A stretch of DNA of 64,000 bases from Leptidea sinapis (lineage: Eukaryota > Arthropoda > Insecta > Lepidoptera > Pieridae): NCBI RefSeq assembly GCF_905404315.1, contig NC_066276.1, forward strand, positions 10,558,001-10,622,000. Direction: 5' to 3'. The notes beneath the pieces are model-generated. The model was given only the letters and a program-made list of their open reading frames with translations, had not been told where the DNA came from and made no database searches. Within the stretch, counting starts at the first letter, position 1; every line of letters begins with the position of its first letter. Made by a program: the position numbers and the translations under genes. Shown in pieces: positions 44,680 to 56,113 of this stretch.

Positions 44680-47600
44680 CTGGAATAATAATTATTATAA
44701 TAAGCAATTATAACACTCCACAATTATTATTATTGCCTTTAGTCACACTAAGTGGAATCAGATCATATAAAAATATCATCTTAAACAATAAGTGCCTATT
44801 CATATGTTTCGGTGGTGATTTGAGTGCTGTAAGCCCGGACGCGAAGTTCTTTATGTATGGGCAGTACTTATGATACCCATATAAATAGATCACATGAAAT
44901 GTGAATTCATACGACCTTAATTACGTTCCGATCTTCTCCGGGCATCCAACACCCTAGACATAAGAAAAGGCTCGCAGGCGCGATACCAACAATAATTAAT
45001 TTAAAGTAAATTTATTATTTAATATATATTCATATAATGTTTAGGTAATAACGAAATTAGAATTATTTTTTATAAGCAACAAGTTCGGCCATCCAAAGCT
45101 ACAGAATACTGTGACTGAATTTCTATATTTAGCACTTAAAGGCTTTGCATCACCAAGGGCGGATACTACACGAGCTAATTGCTATAAGTCTATAGTCGGA
45201 AATGTAATTCGAGATCAAAAATGTAAACAAAGAAATGTCACTGTCAAAATGACAATTCAGAGATTATCAACATTTTTCTAGGTAGTTTATTGTATTATAA
45301 ACTTATTTAATGTATATATTATTGTATAAAAGCAAAATATTCACTTTCCACTTTTTTACAAATATAAAATACACAATACACCGCTACATAAACATGTATA
45401 ATATAGCATATAGTATGTCGTATTAATACACAACTTCTTTGACCCATGTTTCGTCCTGATAATATAAAAACCTTCCTTCTCTACGATATTGCTTTATGGT
45501 TAACAAGTATCGCTTTCTCCATAATATTATATCTTGCTGACCTTGCGAGTAGCATATTTAAAATTTATATGTTTTAGGACGACTCTCAACATGTGCATTG
45601 AAAAATCAGGCAAATATGGATCGGAGCCTCGACAATCATAAACTATAATTAATATTTAAATCCTCTTCAGTATATAAAATAAATTAGCGTGCCAATAACA
45701 ATAGTAGCCAACATACATACAAATAACCAAATGTCCAAACTATTATAATATCATTACAGGTTAAGTTCTTCTGTAAAAAAAAAGCATGCTCTTTTTGTCT
45801 TATTGCTGAAAAAGTTAATTCATCAACTTTGTCTCGAATAATCTTTTCAGGGCCGGTTATACGAGGTGGTTTTATTTTCAATTAATATTTTGCTCACTAT
45901 CACCGCAAATATACCCGTAATCTCTGCGGTGTTCTTTGCATTCACATAAAGACTAATACTGATATTTAGGCCAATTTTTGTAGACATGCTTATAGGTATT
46001 CATTATCATAACTTTTTCAGACATAAATAAGAGTGTGTTGTCCGTTTCTCGGCGGTGACAGCATGTCCTGTTTTGTTGACGAACCTGGCTCAACATTGAC
46101 GATTCGCTTTGTTAGGACAGTATCGAAATAAAACCAATTAATATATAAAATAAAGAAAACTTAACGACTACAACGGGAATGCAAGCATAGCACATTAAAT
46201 CACGATACACGACGAACGTCAGGAACCGAATTAACAAAACAATTTGGCGACCAGTCATACGTGTCACTACAACCAAGTTTTTTAAAACAATATTTACGTT
46301 TTATTTTCTGTAGACGCGCCAAATGTTCAGCACTTCTATCTTATTGCCAGTCTCAAAGCAAAATGGCACGAAAAATTTATATTTTAATTTTTGGATGTAT
46401 GTTATGCTATATTACAAAGAGAAAACGTCGTGCAATATTTATTTTTATGTATTTATAATTTTAAATTTATACTTTAGTATATTTGAACACACACAATGGA
46501 AAAGGTTATTATTTTGAGTTGGCAAGACCATTGTTTACATTTTTGATCTCGAATTAAATTTCCGACTATACGGTCATCAAATAGATTCAGTGGTACAACA
46601 ATGTGTTTTATTTAAATTTTTTTATGTTAAAAGGAGGACAAAAGAGCGTACGGGTCATCTGGTGTAGATATAAGTCATCGCCGCCCACATTCTCTTGTAA
46701 CACCAGAGGAATCACCGGAGTGCTGGCGGCCTTTAAGAAAGGTGTACGCGCATAGCTATATTATATTAATACACATATAGCTGAATATGTGTGATATTTA
46801 AGTTTCAGTTTAATATAAAAATACGATATGTTTTTGGTGTTTCAAACTCCAGTTAGAATACTTACTCATCATGTTGGGAAATCATTAGCTCTAATGTGTA
46901 TGATTGGTCCAAATAATGTTTGGTGATTTCTTCCGGTGAGGATCCAGGAGGATATTTTTCTTTTGGAAACTTTGTAAATCTCATTGCAGTTCCTGAAATA
47001 ATATTGCATAAAAAATTAGGACTTTTAATGCTGTTTTATCTAACACTTACTATTAAGCAAGTAAATAAAGTTACCGACATAGTCCAAATGAGTGCGAAAC
47101 TGAATTGGCAGTGGGCATAGCACATAGTTCGACAGACAGGTGGCCGTTGAGGCAGTAAAGATCTCGAATGGCGACCACGTACCGGAAAACGCAGTGTTGG
47201 TAGGCCCCCCACAAGATGGACCGACGATCTGGTCAAGATCGCCGGAATAGATTGGATGATGGCAGCGCAGGACCGATTGATGTCTTCCGGATGATGATGA
47301 AGCAAGTAATTGCTTAATAGTAAGTATTAGATAAAAGATACAACCAACAGCCGGTTAGCTTAAACAGCCAAACAGTTATAGAGCCTAGTGTTCTTAACGA
47401 AACTTTTTTATAATTAAATGAATGTCATTATTTAATTGAAGGGCCATCAAGCCATCCAATTGACTGATTGTATATAAATAAATATTAAAAGCCAATGTTC
47501 CATAATTCAGAAAACAGGTGTATTTCAATAATATGTTTATAATGACCATACAGGTCACATGATGGTAAGTGATCACCTCTACACATATTTTAGTGCAATA

Positions 47601-50600
47601 CTACAGGAATCAAAGGAGCAACATGAAATCTTTGTGTATCTTGTAAAATACAGAAACTGTAAATAATTGATGTCAACTTCCAGTTACTTTTATTTTTGAA
47701 AATTAGAAACGAGATAAGCATTATGTTACAATTACAATGCAGTGCCACTCAGGATTCTTGAAAAACTCAAAAATTCTGAGCGCTCATCACTTTGAGACAT
47801 AAGATGTTAAGCCTCATTTGCCCAGTAGGTTCAATGTTAACACATTACTGCTTCACAGCAGAAATAGCCATTGTGGTATCCATAATCTAGACGACGTCCT
47901 TTGCAAAGAAGCCTCCCACTGATAGAAATCTGGTGTTTAAACTCGATTTTTAAGAATTGGTGGAATAAAAACTGATAGTGAGAACTAAATCATCTGTTGT
48001 TTCAAGAGACCATAGCAGGTGGTAATCTCTTACTATCAGATGACTTATTTATTTGTAATTGTGTTGACACTTATTCTGACACTTAATTACAAGAAGGCTA
48101 CAAAGTTTCCTTAGCACATTGCTAGCCCTAGAATGTTATAATTTGAGTGAGTATATAAGGCTTTACACTTAAACATATTTTAAAGGCTTTGATGTAAAAC
48201 ATCATACATTTTCATTAAGAACAAGAGGTTTAAAATATTTCCTTGTTTCCACCTGAGTTCAGCTAGCTTGGTTTGTAATACTAATCAGAATTAATACTCA
48301 AGAAAAACTCATAACATTTGGATGATTCATAGTAATTTGGTGTAGGTAGGTGGGTAGACAACATTTTGGTTGCTTTTGTAGCTAAATTTATTCACTTACA
48401 TTGATTACTAGGTGTAATATTGTAGGAGTATACACATTGGCATTTAAAGATACTTTTTTTTATATGGAATAGGAGGACAAACGAGCGTACGGGTGTTGAC
48501 CCTCTACGCTCTGTACGCTCGTTTGTCCTTGGTGTTAAGTGATCACCGCCGCCAACACTCTCTTGCAGCACCAGAGCAATCACAAGAGCGTTGCCGGCCT
48601 TTAAGGAAGGTGTACGCGCTTTTTTTGAATGTACCCATGTCGTATCGTCCCGGAAACACCGCACAAGGAAGCTCATTCCACAACACAATTATCACCATAT
48701 TATTATTATCAACGAGTTTGGGCAAAAAGTTTGTGTCACATCTCTTGACTAACTCATTCAGCTTTAAGCATCGGCAATTTCATAAACTTGTTACATATGA
48801 TTACAAAATAAGTGAATCATTTATTGAATTTTATTTTGGTGTTTTTGCTTAACTCCTTACTAGAAATATCAATAGGTGAACTGTTCAAGTCAAATTTTTT
48901 TTTTATGGAATAGGAGGACAAACGAGCGTACGGGTCACCTGGTGTTAAGTGATCACCGCCGCCCACATTCTCTTGCAACACCAGAGGAATCACAAGAGCG
49001 TTGCCGGCCTTTAAGGAAGGTGTACGCGCTTTTTTTGAATGTTTTATGTCGTATCGTCCCGGAAACACCGCACAAGGAAGCTCATTCCACAACACAATTT
49101 GGCTTTGCCCTCCAGATGGCCACCGAATTGGCAATTGCTCGAGATTTCGAGACCCAGTATTCCGATACTAGGCGAGGCTTTAAGGGAAGTGTTGTCGAAG
49201 AGCAGTGATACGGCAAATGGGGTTTTTTAGTGATAAACGCGCAAACTTGAGTTTTCTGGGGGTTAAACCCGCGACCTTCTCGAGAGAGGACTCGATAGAA
49301 GACACAAGTTTCTCCCGGCACTGGCCGACAATTTCCCGAGAGAGCCCTGCATGGCCCGGCATCACCAATGCTGTCGTCTGCATAGCAATGTATGTTGGAG
49401 GTGTCCAACATATCATTGATAAGCAGAAGAAACAGCGTGGGAGACAGCACACAGCCTTGGAGCACTCCAGCGTTCACGGGCTTTCGAATCGAGCAATAAC
49501 CGTCGACTGTATGCCGTCCACTTGCATAAGCTCTCGGGAAGCCCAAATGATGGAAGTTTTGAGAGGAGCGCCTTGTGCCATACACGATCAAAGGCCTTCG
49601 CTATATCCAGGCTTACTGCCAGGCCTTCCCCCTTGCTTTCAAGTACTTAACATCGAAACATGTAAAATGGAATAAGATTGATTTTAAAATACCAAATGTG
49701 ATTTTACCAGGAACACACTTTAGGTCAGGAAGCATAGCATCTTCTCTTTCTTGTGCAGATAACCTCTTAGCTCTCTTAGAAACAGATTGTCCAGCATTTG
49801 ACGTCGTCCCCTCCTCTCCAGTCTCATCTAATGTTTTAACACCTCTTGGTCTATCGCCGTCACTTGTGGGTAAAAGCTCCATGTTAGCTCTTATTATACC
49901 ACTTTCTGGTGATAACTTTTTAGCTAAACCAACTGTAAGATTGATAGATATGATGTTTATAAATTATTAGAACATTCTAGCAACATTCATCAATAGACAT
50001 ATGTAAACATAAACAATAAACAAAAGAAAAGTTATGTCTCACTCATAAACAAAAAGACTGTAAAAATCAATGTTAAGGCTTATTTTGATTGTCACAAAAG
50101 ATGGAAAGAAATTTAAATATGAATTATGATTTTAATGAATGTTTGAGTCACAGTTAAACATAAACACAAACAAACATAAAAAGAATATGGAACATTTTAT
50201 GCTTATAAGTATTATTTTGTATATTATGTGGGTAGTTAACATTTTAATAATATTGGTCATTGTACGATTTAAATCTATTTATGTATCATTATTTTAATAA
50301 CATTTTATATACTACTAGCTGACCCGACAGATGTTGTTCTGTAGATAATAAAAAAACTGTTTTATTGGAATTTGCCAATAATATTTCAAAACATTGAGAA
50401 TTATTTCTTAAGAAATGCTAATGAAATTGTTTCACAGTGGAACTGTCAAACTGTGTGTCATTAAATCCTCTCATAGAAAATATATCCATACAAAACAAAT
50501 ATTGAAAATAAAAATAATTATGGGTCCCAAATCGAAATAAAAAGTATCCTATCTCTCAAGTTGGACTAAATGAAGTAACCCCCATTAAAATCCGTTCATT

Positions 50601-52752
50601 AGTTTAGGAATCCATTGCGGACAAACAATGTGTCACGTAAATTATATATATTAAGATAAGTGAGGGAAGCTTAATTTTTTATTTTAAATTTATATTTTAA
50701 AATTAATTTTATAATTTTACATTATGGAATTTAATTTTATATTTTTACAGATTTGACTTAAGTTGGATAATAGGATGAAAATTATGGTATTCTCAAATTA
50801 TATTATATACAATATATAATATGTAGGAGGAAGCAATGAGTTGTGTTGATTGTTGTTTGTGTGCAATAATTATTTGGTACATATTTAATTACATTCCAAT
50901 TCTTTACATTTTTATATTCTACTAGTGGACCTGACAGAAGTTGTCCTGTACACACATCTTAAATTTGAAAAATTGGTCCAGCCATTAGGAGGAGTTCACT
51001 ATCATACAACTGAACAGAAGAATTATATTATATGGACAGAAAAGAGAATCTAAACCAATCTTAAATTCACTAGAACACACAAAAAAATCATCAAAATTGG
51101 TCCAACTGTTTATGAGGTAGTTCAATTGGGAAGCTAAACCATTCTCGAATCCACCTGAAGACACACAGAAAGATTCATTAAAATCGGTCCAGTTGTTTAA
51201 GAGGAGTTCAGTTACAACAGACACACAAAAGAAATATATATATTAAGATAGCTATAAAACCTTATTATATTCTGAAGTGACATAATATTCTTAAATCTAA
51301 ATGAAAGTAGTGTAATACCTTGAACATTATGTTTTATGCATGCATTTTGCTCTAATGCTACGCCCACACCTAGTAATGACAACACCAATGAGAACAATGA
51401 TTCTGAGAACATATATGTATATTTTATATCAACACTAGCTAACCCGGCAAACATTGTTTTGCCGATATTAAAATCGCAATATAAAAGTAACTGTTGATCG
51501 TAGATGGGTGAAAATTTGAAGTTGTATGTATTTTTTAATGCTGACTCATAATCAAACAAATTTAAAAAAAATGTCAAAAAAATAAAAAAATTCGTGTGGA
51601 CCACCCTTAACATTTAGGGGGATGAAAAATATATGATGAATAGATCGGATTCTCAGACCTACCCAATATGCACTCAAAATTTCATGAGAATCGGTCACAC
51701 CGTTTCGGAGGAGTTCAATGTTTAACACCATGACTCGAGAATTTTATATATTAGATATATCTTACAGGGTTACAGGTTAAGTTGACCTATTCCCGGTAAG
51801 TGTGTATAGTTAGCATTGTTTCTGCTTGATTTGACTATGAAACACAATATCTTACAGCTAACCTATTCCATATTCAAGATATTTGGACTTAAAAGTTTTT
51901 CATAAAAAAGTACCTGATGTTTAGCTATCAGCTTAAATATTTTTAAATGTTTAAGTTTTATTATGACTATTATTAGAATTTTAAATACATAAATATATTA
52001 TACAATATACATATAGTAACAATTAACTAAGTATTAAACAAAGTATCATACTTGTTATTTGTGATGAGAGAAGCCTCCATTTCTGCCATATCTCATATGG
52101 GTAAGGTGCCAAATGTCGGTCTAAATTTAATAAATTGTCTTTAAGTGTCTGTATACTTTCATCGCTCACTTCATCTTTACTAATGTCTTCTTTGTCTTTG
52201 TTCCATATCTTGACTAAGAATTCTTTTTGTTCAAAAAAATGCATAAATCCAGACCTGTAAATTTTTTATAGGATGTATGAATAACTCCAATAGCTAAATG
52301 ATTTATGAAATTCATTTGTCTTTTGGGGTTTTGGATGTCAAGAAAGAAATACAGAAACTTTAAAATAATGTCAGAGTTGCTTTAAGCTAGATTAACACAA
52401 TAAAATATTGCATAGTACTGGAGTAATACTTTTTTTAAATATTTAAATATAGGGTTTTAAGACTGTTTTCAAAAGTTATATGAGGAGTTTGAACATTGTA
52501 AAATTATTATAAGTACTATCGGTACCTCACAAAAAGAAAAAACGGTTACCTAGGTGAGATATCTGCGGTGCTTTTACTCACAGCAGCATAGTGTATGTAA
52601 TGTAATCCTGGCGGAATCATTTTTATGCCTCGGAAGTCTTCTTCTGTATTCCAACACTGCATGTCAATACCGAATTGAGTTTCTTCTGGCACTCCAAGAA
52701 ATACAAAAGTGCCGCCTTCTATCAGAAGTTTTTTGGCTGTTGCTTGGTCCAT
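44259..52752 (-). CDS. AAR2: AAR2, U5 snRNP assembly factor, 5 exons
   Basis: AAR2 binds Prp8 in the cytoplasmic U5 snRNP precursor, blocks Brr2 and is later released, so it is needed for spliceosome assembly. Joined exons 52752-52550, 52254-52052, 49932-49708, 46992-46866 and 44679-44259 total 1179 bp, 392 residues (human about 384). Introns are GT-AG, with phases 2, 1, 1, 2. The N-terminal domain shows FLGVPEETQFGIDMQCW (about 18-34), FRGIKMIPPGLHYIHY and SGFMHFF. The C-terminal domain shows FPKEKYPPGSSPEE, LDQSYTLE, VGELQFAYLCFLIGHSLEAF and a KLQWDF end near the acidic tail. All match family landmarks. Introns 2, 3 and 4 carry Helitrons, LINE pieces and an inverted-repeat element. The exons themselves are undamaged. 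Confidence 0.95.
45191..46570. mobile_element. 1.38-kb element with 40-bp inverted termini
   Basis: 45191-45230 and the reverse complement of 46531-46570 agree at 39 of 40 positions (TATAGTCGGAAAT..TGTAAACAA). The similarity stops sharply on both sides. The ends begin TATA, so a TA or TATA target duplication typical of Tc1/mariner or related DNA transposons is possible. There is no transposase; the only intact frame with coding look is the 65-codon ORF at 45684-45881. Lies in AAR2 intron 4. Confidence 0.75.
45684..45881 (-). CDS. Small tail-anchored membrane protein candidate, 65 aa
   Basis: Starts MKIKPPRITGPEKI, with an in-frame TGA just upstream (TGA-AAA-ATG). Residues 1-45 are hydrophilic with alternating charge (RDKVDELTF, RQKEHAFF). 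Residues 46-64 are a single hydrophobic stretch (IIIVWTFGYLYVCWLLLLL) closing with AR-stop. This is the layout of a C-terminally anchored microprotein. Codon use is mixed and less AT-biased than the surroundings. I do not recognise the family. It sits on the same strand as AAR2 in its intron 4, and wholly inside the inverted-repeat element. Either a nested gene, a transposon-captured host fragment or a chance ORF. Confidence 0.4.
   Translation of the reverse strand: MKIKPPRITGPEKIIRDKVDELTFSAIRQKEHAFFLQKNLTCNDIIIVWTFGYLYVCWLLLLLAR
46617..46755 (-). mobile_element. LINE-B 3' terminal fragment
   Basis: GGAGGACAAAAGAGCGTACG, CCGCCCACATTCTCTTG and GGCCTTTAAGAAAGGTGTAC in antisense. Begins 47 bp after the inverted-repeat element; in AAR2 intron 4. 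Confidence 0.8.
46866..46992 (-). CDS. AAR2: AAR2 exon 4 (127 bp)
   Basis: Acceptor TTATTTCAG, donor GATGA|GTAAGT. Codes MRFTKFPKEKYPPG and ITKHYLDQSYTLELM, the start of the C-terminal domain. No start codon shows it as a separate ORF. Confidence 0.92.
47080..47300 (+). pseudogene. RTE-type LINE C-terminal relic
   Basis: The + strand reads, with stops, KLNWQWA, then LEWRPRTGKRSVG, PPTRWTDDLVKIAG and AQDR. Similar to the relic at 62140-62400 (other strand). This is the usual end of RTE-clade proteins. In AAR2 intron 3, antisense to AAR2. Confidence 0.7.
47740..47925 (+). repeat. Dispersed repeat family R, shortened copy
   Basis: CTCAGGATTCTTGAAAAACT, CTCATTTGCCCAGTA and AGAAGCCTCCCACT blocks as in 861-1141, with internal deletions. 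Confidence 0.65.
48455..48690 (-). mobile_element. LINE-B 3' fragment with internal inversion-duplication
   Basis: T-rich end at 48455, LINE-B tail, then CTTGCAGCACCAGAGCAATC through GGAAGCTCATTCCACAACAC. At 48474-48529 a 17-bp perfect inverted repeat interrupts the tail. In AAR2 intron 3. Confidence 0.8.
48474..48529. repeat. 17-bp perfect inverted repeat inside LINE-B tail
   Basis: AGGACAAACGAGCGTAC (48474-48490) is followed after 22 bp by GTACGCTCGTTTGTCCT (48513-48529). Other copies lack the second arm, so it is a local templated inversion. Confidence 0.85.
48890..49642 (-). mobile_element. LINE-B copy with internal deletion
   Basis: The minus strand spans the RT (from about the AESKGEGLA-like region at 49642) to the 3' tail and A-tail (T-run at 48893). 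A deletion joins sequence upstream of codons near 36300 of LINE-B directly to about 36750 (junction near 49095). Ends 66 bp from AAR2 exon 3, same direction as AAR2. Confidence 0.82.
49708..49932 (-). CDS. AAR2: AAR2 exon 3
   Basis: Acceptor ATCTTACAG, donor CCTG|GTAAAA. Codes the LAKKLSPESG segment, then the low-complexity linker with a Lys/Arg cluster (SKRAKR) between the two domains. A LINE-B piece ends about 66 bp beyond its donor. Confidence 0.9.
50315..50656 (-). mobile_element. Complete non-autonomous Helitron, 342 bp
   Basis: Minus strand: A|TCTTAATATATATAATTTAC at the 5' end; hairpin ACAGA-ACAACA-TCTGT, CGGGTCAG and CTAG|T at the 3' end. In AAR2 intron 2. Confidence 0.85.
50922..51248 (-). 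mobile_element. Helitron, 327 bp, with internal tandem repeats
   Basis: Minus strand: A|TCTTAATATATATATTTC start, short hairpin ACAG..CTGT and CAGGTCCACTAG|T end. Inside are two imperfect units of about 85 bp plus a third partial one (each has AAC..CTGGACC/TTGGACCAATTTT). In AAR2 intron 2. Confidence 0.75.
51435..51755 (-). mobile_element. Helitron, 321 bp
   Basis: Minus strand: A|TCTAATATATAAAATTC start, hairpin GGCAAA-ACAATG-TTTGCC, GGGTTAG and CTAG|T end. The hairpin is nearly the same as in the Helitron at 43889-44229. In AAR2 intron 2. Confidence 0.85.
52052..52254 (-). CDS. AAR2: AAR2 exon 2
   Basis: Acceptor TTTACAG, donor AACAA|GTATGA. Codes SGFMHFFEQKEFLVKIW and HLAPYPYEIWQKW, both family landmarks of the N-terminal domain. 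Confidence 0.92.
52550..52752 (-). CDS. AAR2: AAR2 exon 1
   Basis: Residues 1-67 plus two bases. Begins MDQATAKKLL; donor CCTAG|GTAACC. The only in-frame start near the conserved FVFLGVPEE segment. Confidence 0.93.
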
Positions 52753-53659
52753 TTCCTGTACCTAGTTATAGAAATACAATCTGTCGTTATGTTTAAGAGT
52801 TAATACTTAATAATCGAGATTATAGATTTCTTAAAAATCCTATTTGCATTTTTGTAAAACAAGCATGAACTCGTAAACAAAGAATTGAGAATATATTTAT
52901 TACTCTTTGATATTTACACAAATAGTATTTACATTCTCTGTGACGGCTACTGACAGCTGACTACCACAGAATACTGTACTTATCGAGGTCCAATCTTTGC
53001 CTGTGCCACTGCCATCTCTATTTATGGATTCGTAACATTCTACCTATCCCGCGTTAGCGTGTAAAGATAATAAATATTATACGATTGATAAGTAACTATG
53101 ACAATTTTATAAGAATTTACACTTCATATCCTTGTTTTCTTTAGGTAGAACAAATGAAATAAAAACAAGGATATAGTATGCATAGGTATTCTTTATTTCT
53201 TCTTAATCAATAATTTGAATGAATATATATGAGCTCTTTGCAGCATTTCGTCCTCATCATTCACTATAATAACACAAGCCATCTCTCACACTATTTTATT
53301 TAACCTTTTACAGTGGTTGCAAATCAAAAATCCTTTACAAATAATAAAGCAAACTTAAACCCTATTACTAAGAGTATTTTCTCTTAAATCCTTGTCTCAA
53401 ACCGTAGACGAAAACAACACTAATTGTAGATTGCACATAATAGTCAACTCGACGAATAAACGGATAATTAAAATAATATGATTGTTTCGGATGTTATTTG
53501 CGAATTTAAAGCTTCATAAGAAAACAAACAACCACCTTTATGATTATTTTCTTTGGCCTTATATTGGCAAAATAACATTTGCAAATGTTAGGTTTTAAAT
53601 CTCAAAGCAATTATACCTATTGCATTATCTTATCGAGCTTATCTGTAAGTATTTCTTAT
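52753..53659 (-). promoter_or_regulatory. AAR2 upstream region and spacer
   Basis: The AAR2 promoter should lie in the first few hundred bases; no core element can be named. The rest is AT-rich spacer without genes. Confidence 0.3.
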
Positions 53660-53765
53660 AAGTGCGTTTTGCACTTAACATAATGATCATACGGACATTG
53701 GACTAGCGGTGTAGTCATTGTGATTGCGAAGCTGAAGGTCGAAGACTTAGACGAAACACAAAAAG
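53660..53765 (+). repeat. SINE-like repeat S, fragment
   Basis: TAATGATCATACGGACATTG, GTCATTGTGATTGCGAAGC as in 41310-41380. Confidence 0.5.
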
Positions 53766-56113
53766 GAAAAAATTACAAACAACAAAAGATTATAATAAAA
53801 TAATTGAATTATTTATATTATTTCAATGCTCTCCGCATATTTCAGAAACTAGGGAAGTCCACCAATAATTGAATGGATCCCATTGAGAATTCTTGTCCAA
53901 CAGCACGTTGAAAGATGCCACTGAACGCGGTTTGTGTGCTATTCATCGGGCAACGGTGGGATGAAGTGGGGCCAGGAAATGTAATGGGCGAAGATTATTG
54001 AGTTTAGGGACACTTATACGACACCATTGCTCATGAAGATCTGGAGCATCAACGTCTCCTCTGAAATTCGACACTTAATTTTTAGCTGGTCGCAAGTCCT
54101 CCTGACCTCAAAGGAATTGAAACCTAAACAACCTAAGAGAAATTTGGTTGGTTACATGAAAGGATAATTTCCATAGCAACGTTTGTACAGATACCTTAGG
54201 AAGGCCTTCTGCAATATTTCTAATAATAGTCCACACTTTTTCTCGTAAGGACACACACAGGTAATACACATATTCAATTCGGACTTCTAATTGGCCTAGC
54301 CAATTAGTGCCCAAATAAGATCCTGAGATGTTTCGACGACCGGTGTAACAACCATACCCCGTGTTATAGAAACTAATGTCGCCGATTTGGTGCTCCTCAT
54401 TAATATGCAGAAGAAATGGCGTCGGGGATAGCTACACTAGTAAACCATTTGCGTAACTTACCGGGAAGGCAGTTTCGCTAGAAGCGCTTTGTATCTCAAG
54501 ACTAACAACGCCCATTCCTTCGACTCACCCATTTCTACCCATTTAGGATCGAGATATTCAGGCAGTTCTTATATATTTTTATAAGTTATAAATACTTAAC
54601 TTATTATTTATCCTATCAAGGCATATTATTTATCATAATGATTCACTCATTAATTTTGTGATCATTTGTTTTGACTGGATATGGCTTAAGTTTTTGTAAT
54701 TATTTGCACTGGGAAGATATAAATGTCACATTTTTACAACAGCACACAATAAACGATACAAAACTAAGGAGTAGTTACATGCAAAATACTAGGTAAGTAA
54801 AAGCAAATGTGAGTTTTCTTGCTTTCATGCTTACTCCTCACCGATTAACATGAAATTTCGCACATAAGAGATAAGAATTAAGGGGCCTAGGGAAGGCGAT
54901 AAGAGTTTTAGGTCGACTCCACATGTAAAGAATGGCTGCGAATGAATGCAGTGAAAGCTAAGATAATCATTTACAAGGGATTGCTGTGGAAACTATGATT
55001 GCTACCGCGAAATTTGTTAACGCAACACGTAGTATTTGGGTCACATAAATTCACAATGGAGGACGGCGAGTATGCATGTATTTTGGGACCCGCTGAAAGA
55101 AGTGGCGTACATCATGGAAACTTATTAATGATTGTAGAACGTAACAAAACTAAGAAAAAAGCAAATCGTAAGTAAGTCTAAAAAAGTGGGAGAAAAAAGA
55201 TATACCTAAAAGTAAAATATAACCTAAAACTAATAAACGATAATTTGTATCTTGTCTATGCCTAATCACTGTCTGAGATAATATATATAATATGTGGAAG
55301 GTTAGCAGTATTAGCATTATTGCCAGCAGTGGGATATTTAAGGTTATTAGTAAAAAGTGCTAATAATTGAGGATTCACAATTCATTCTTTTTTCAAGCAG
55401 GTATCTATACTTTTAAAGAAGTTACCTACTCATTTTAATATAAAAAACGATATCTTAATGAATCTTATTGTAAATTACTACTGATTTGAGTAGATATCGA
55501 TAGTTTTGACTCCCAAATCTTAGCGCCTCAATAATTTTTATATAAACACATTGTAAACTTATGTTTATAATTAATATAAACTTGTACGATGCTTCCGTAA
55601 TTTTAAATTAAGTGGGTCCATTCTCGCCATCCTCCTTTAACTCATTTCAACTTAATTTTAAACACTAACACCAAATACACCTAAAAAATCTGATAGACAG
55701 AGAAATGCACCTATGACTCGTTGAAAGTTGCATTTTTATTCATTTAAAACCAATTTATATTTTAATTTAGAAACAAGCCTCGTGCTAACGAATTATAAAA
55801 TCATCGGTTAAGTATTTTCAGCTTCAAGGGCTTAACACAGTAAGAGCTTTTTCCATTTTTTTTGTCAACGGTACAATTTTTTGCCTAATTATTTTCCTAC
55901 AGGTGACGAATTCCTGTCTCGAGTACCACTAGACGACAGTTAGGGAGCTGTAAACACTAAATTGTAAAGGTTATGGTCTATTTTAGTTTGCAATTAGTGA
56001 ATTTTCATAATTATACTGTATTGTATTTCGAGTGCTTATTCATGTATAATAACTACTAAAATAAAAATACTAAAGTATGAAGTGGTAACGTTAGCGAGAA
56101 ACAAACTACCTTA
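53766..56113. other. Spacer with weak LINE-like traces
   Basis: Near 54400-54430 a TTAATATGCAGAAGAAATGG..GTCGGGGA block resembles the antisense of the LINE-B LSPTLFLLYIN region, too decayed to annotate further. Nothing else recognised. Confidence 0.4.

Noticed and set aside
44680..44723. ATG at 44723 as start of a 154-codon gene
   Set aside because: It is in intron 4 of AAR2 upstream of a clear acceptor; the protein continues from exon 4.
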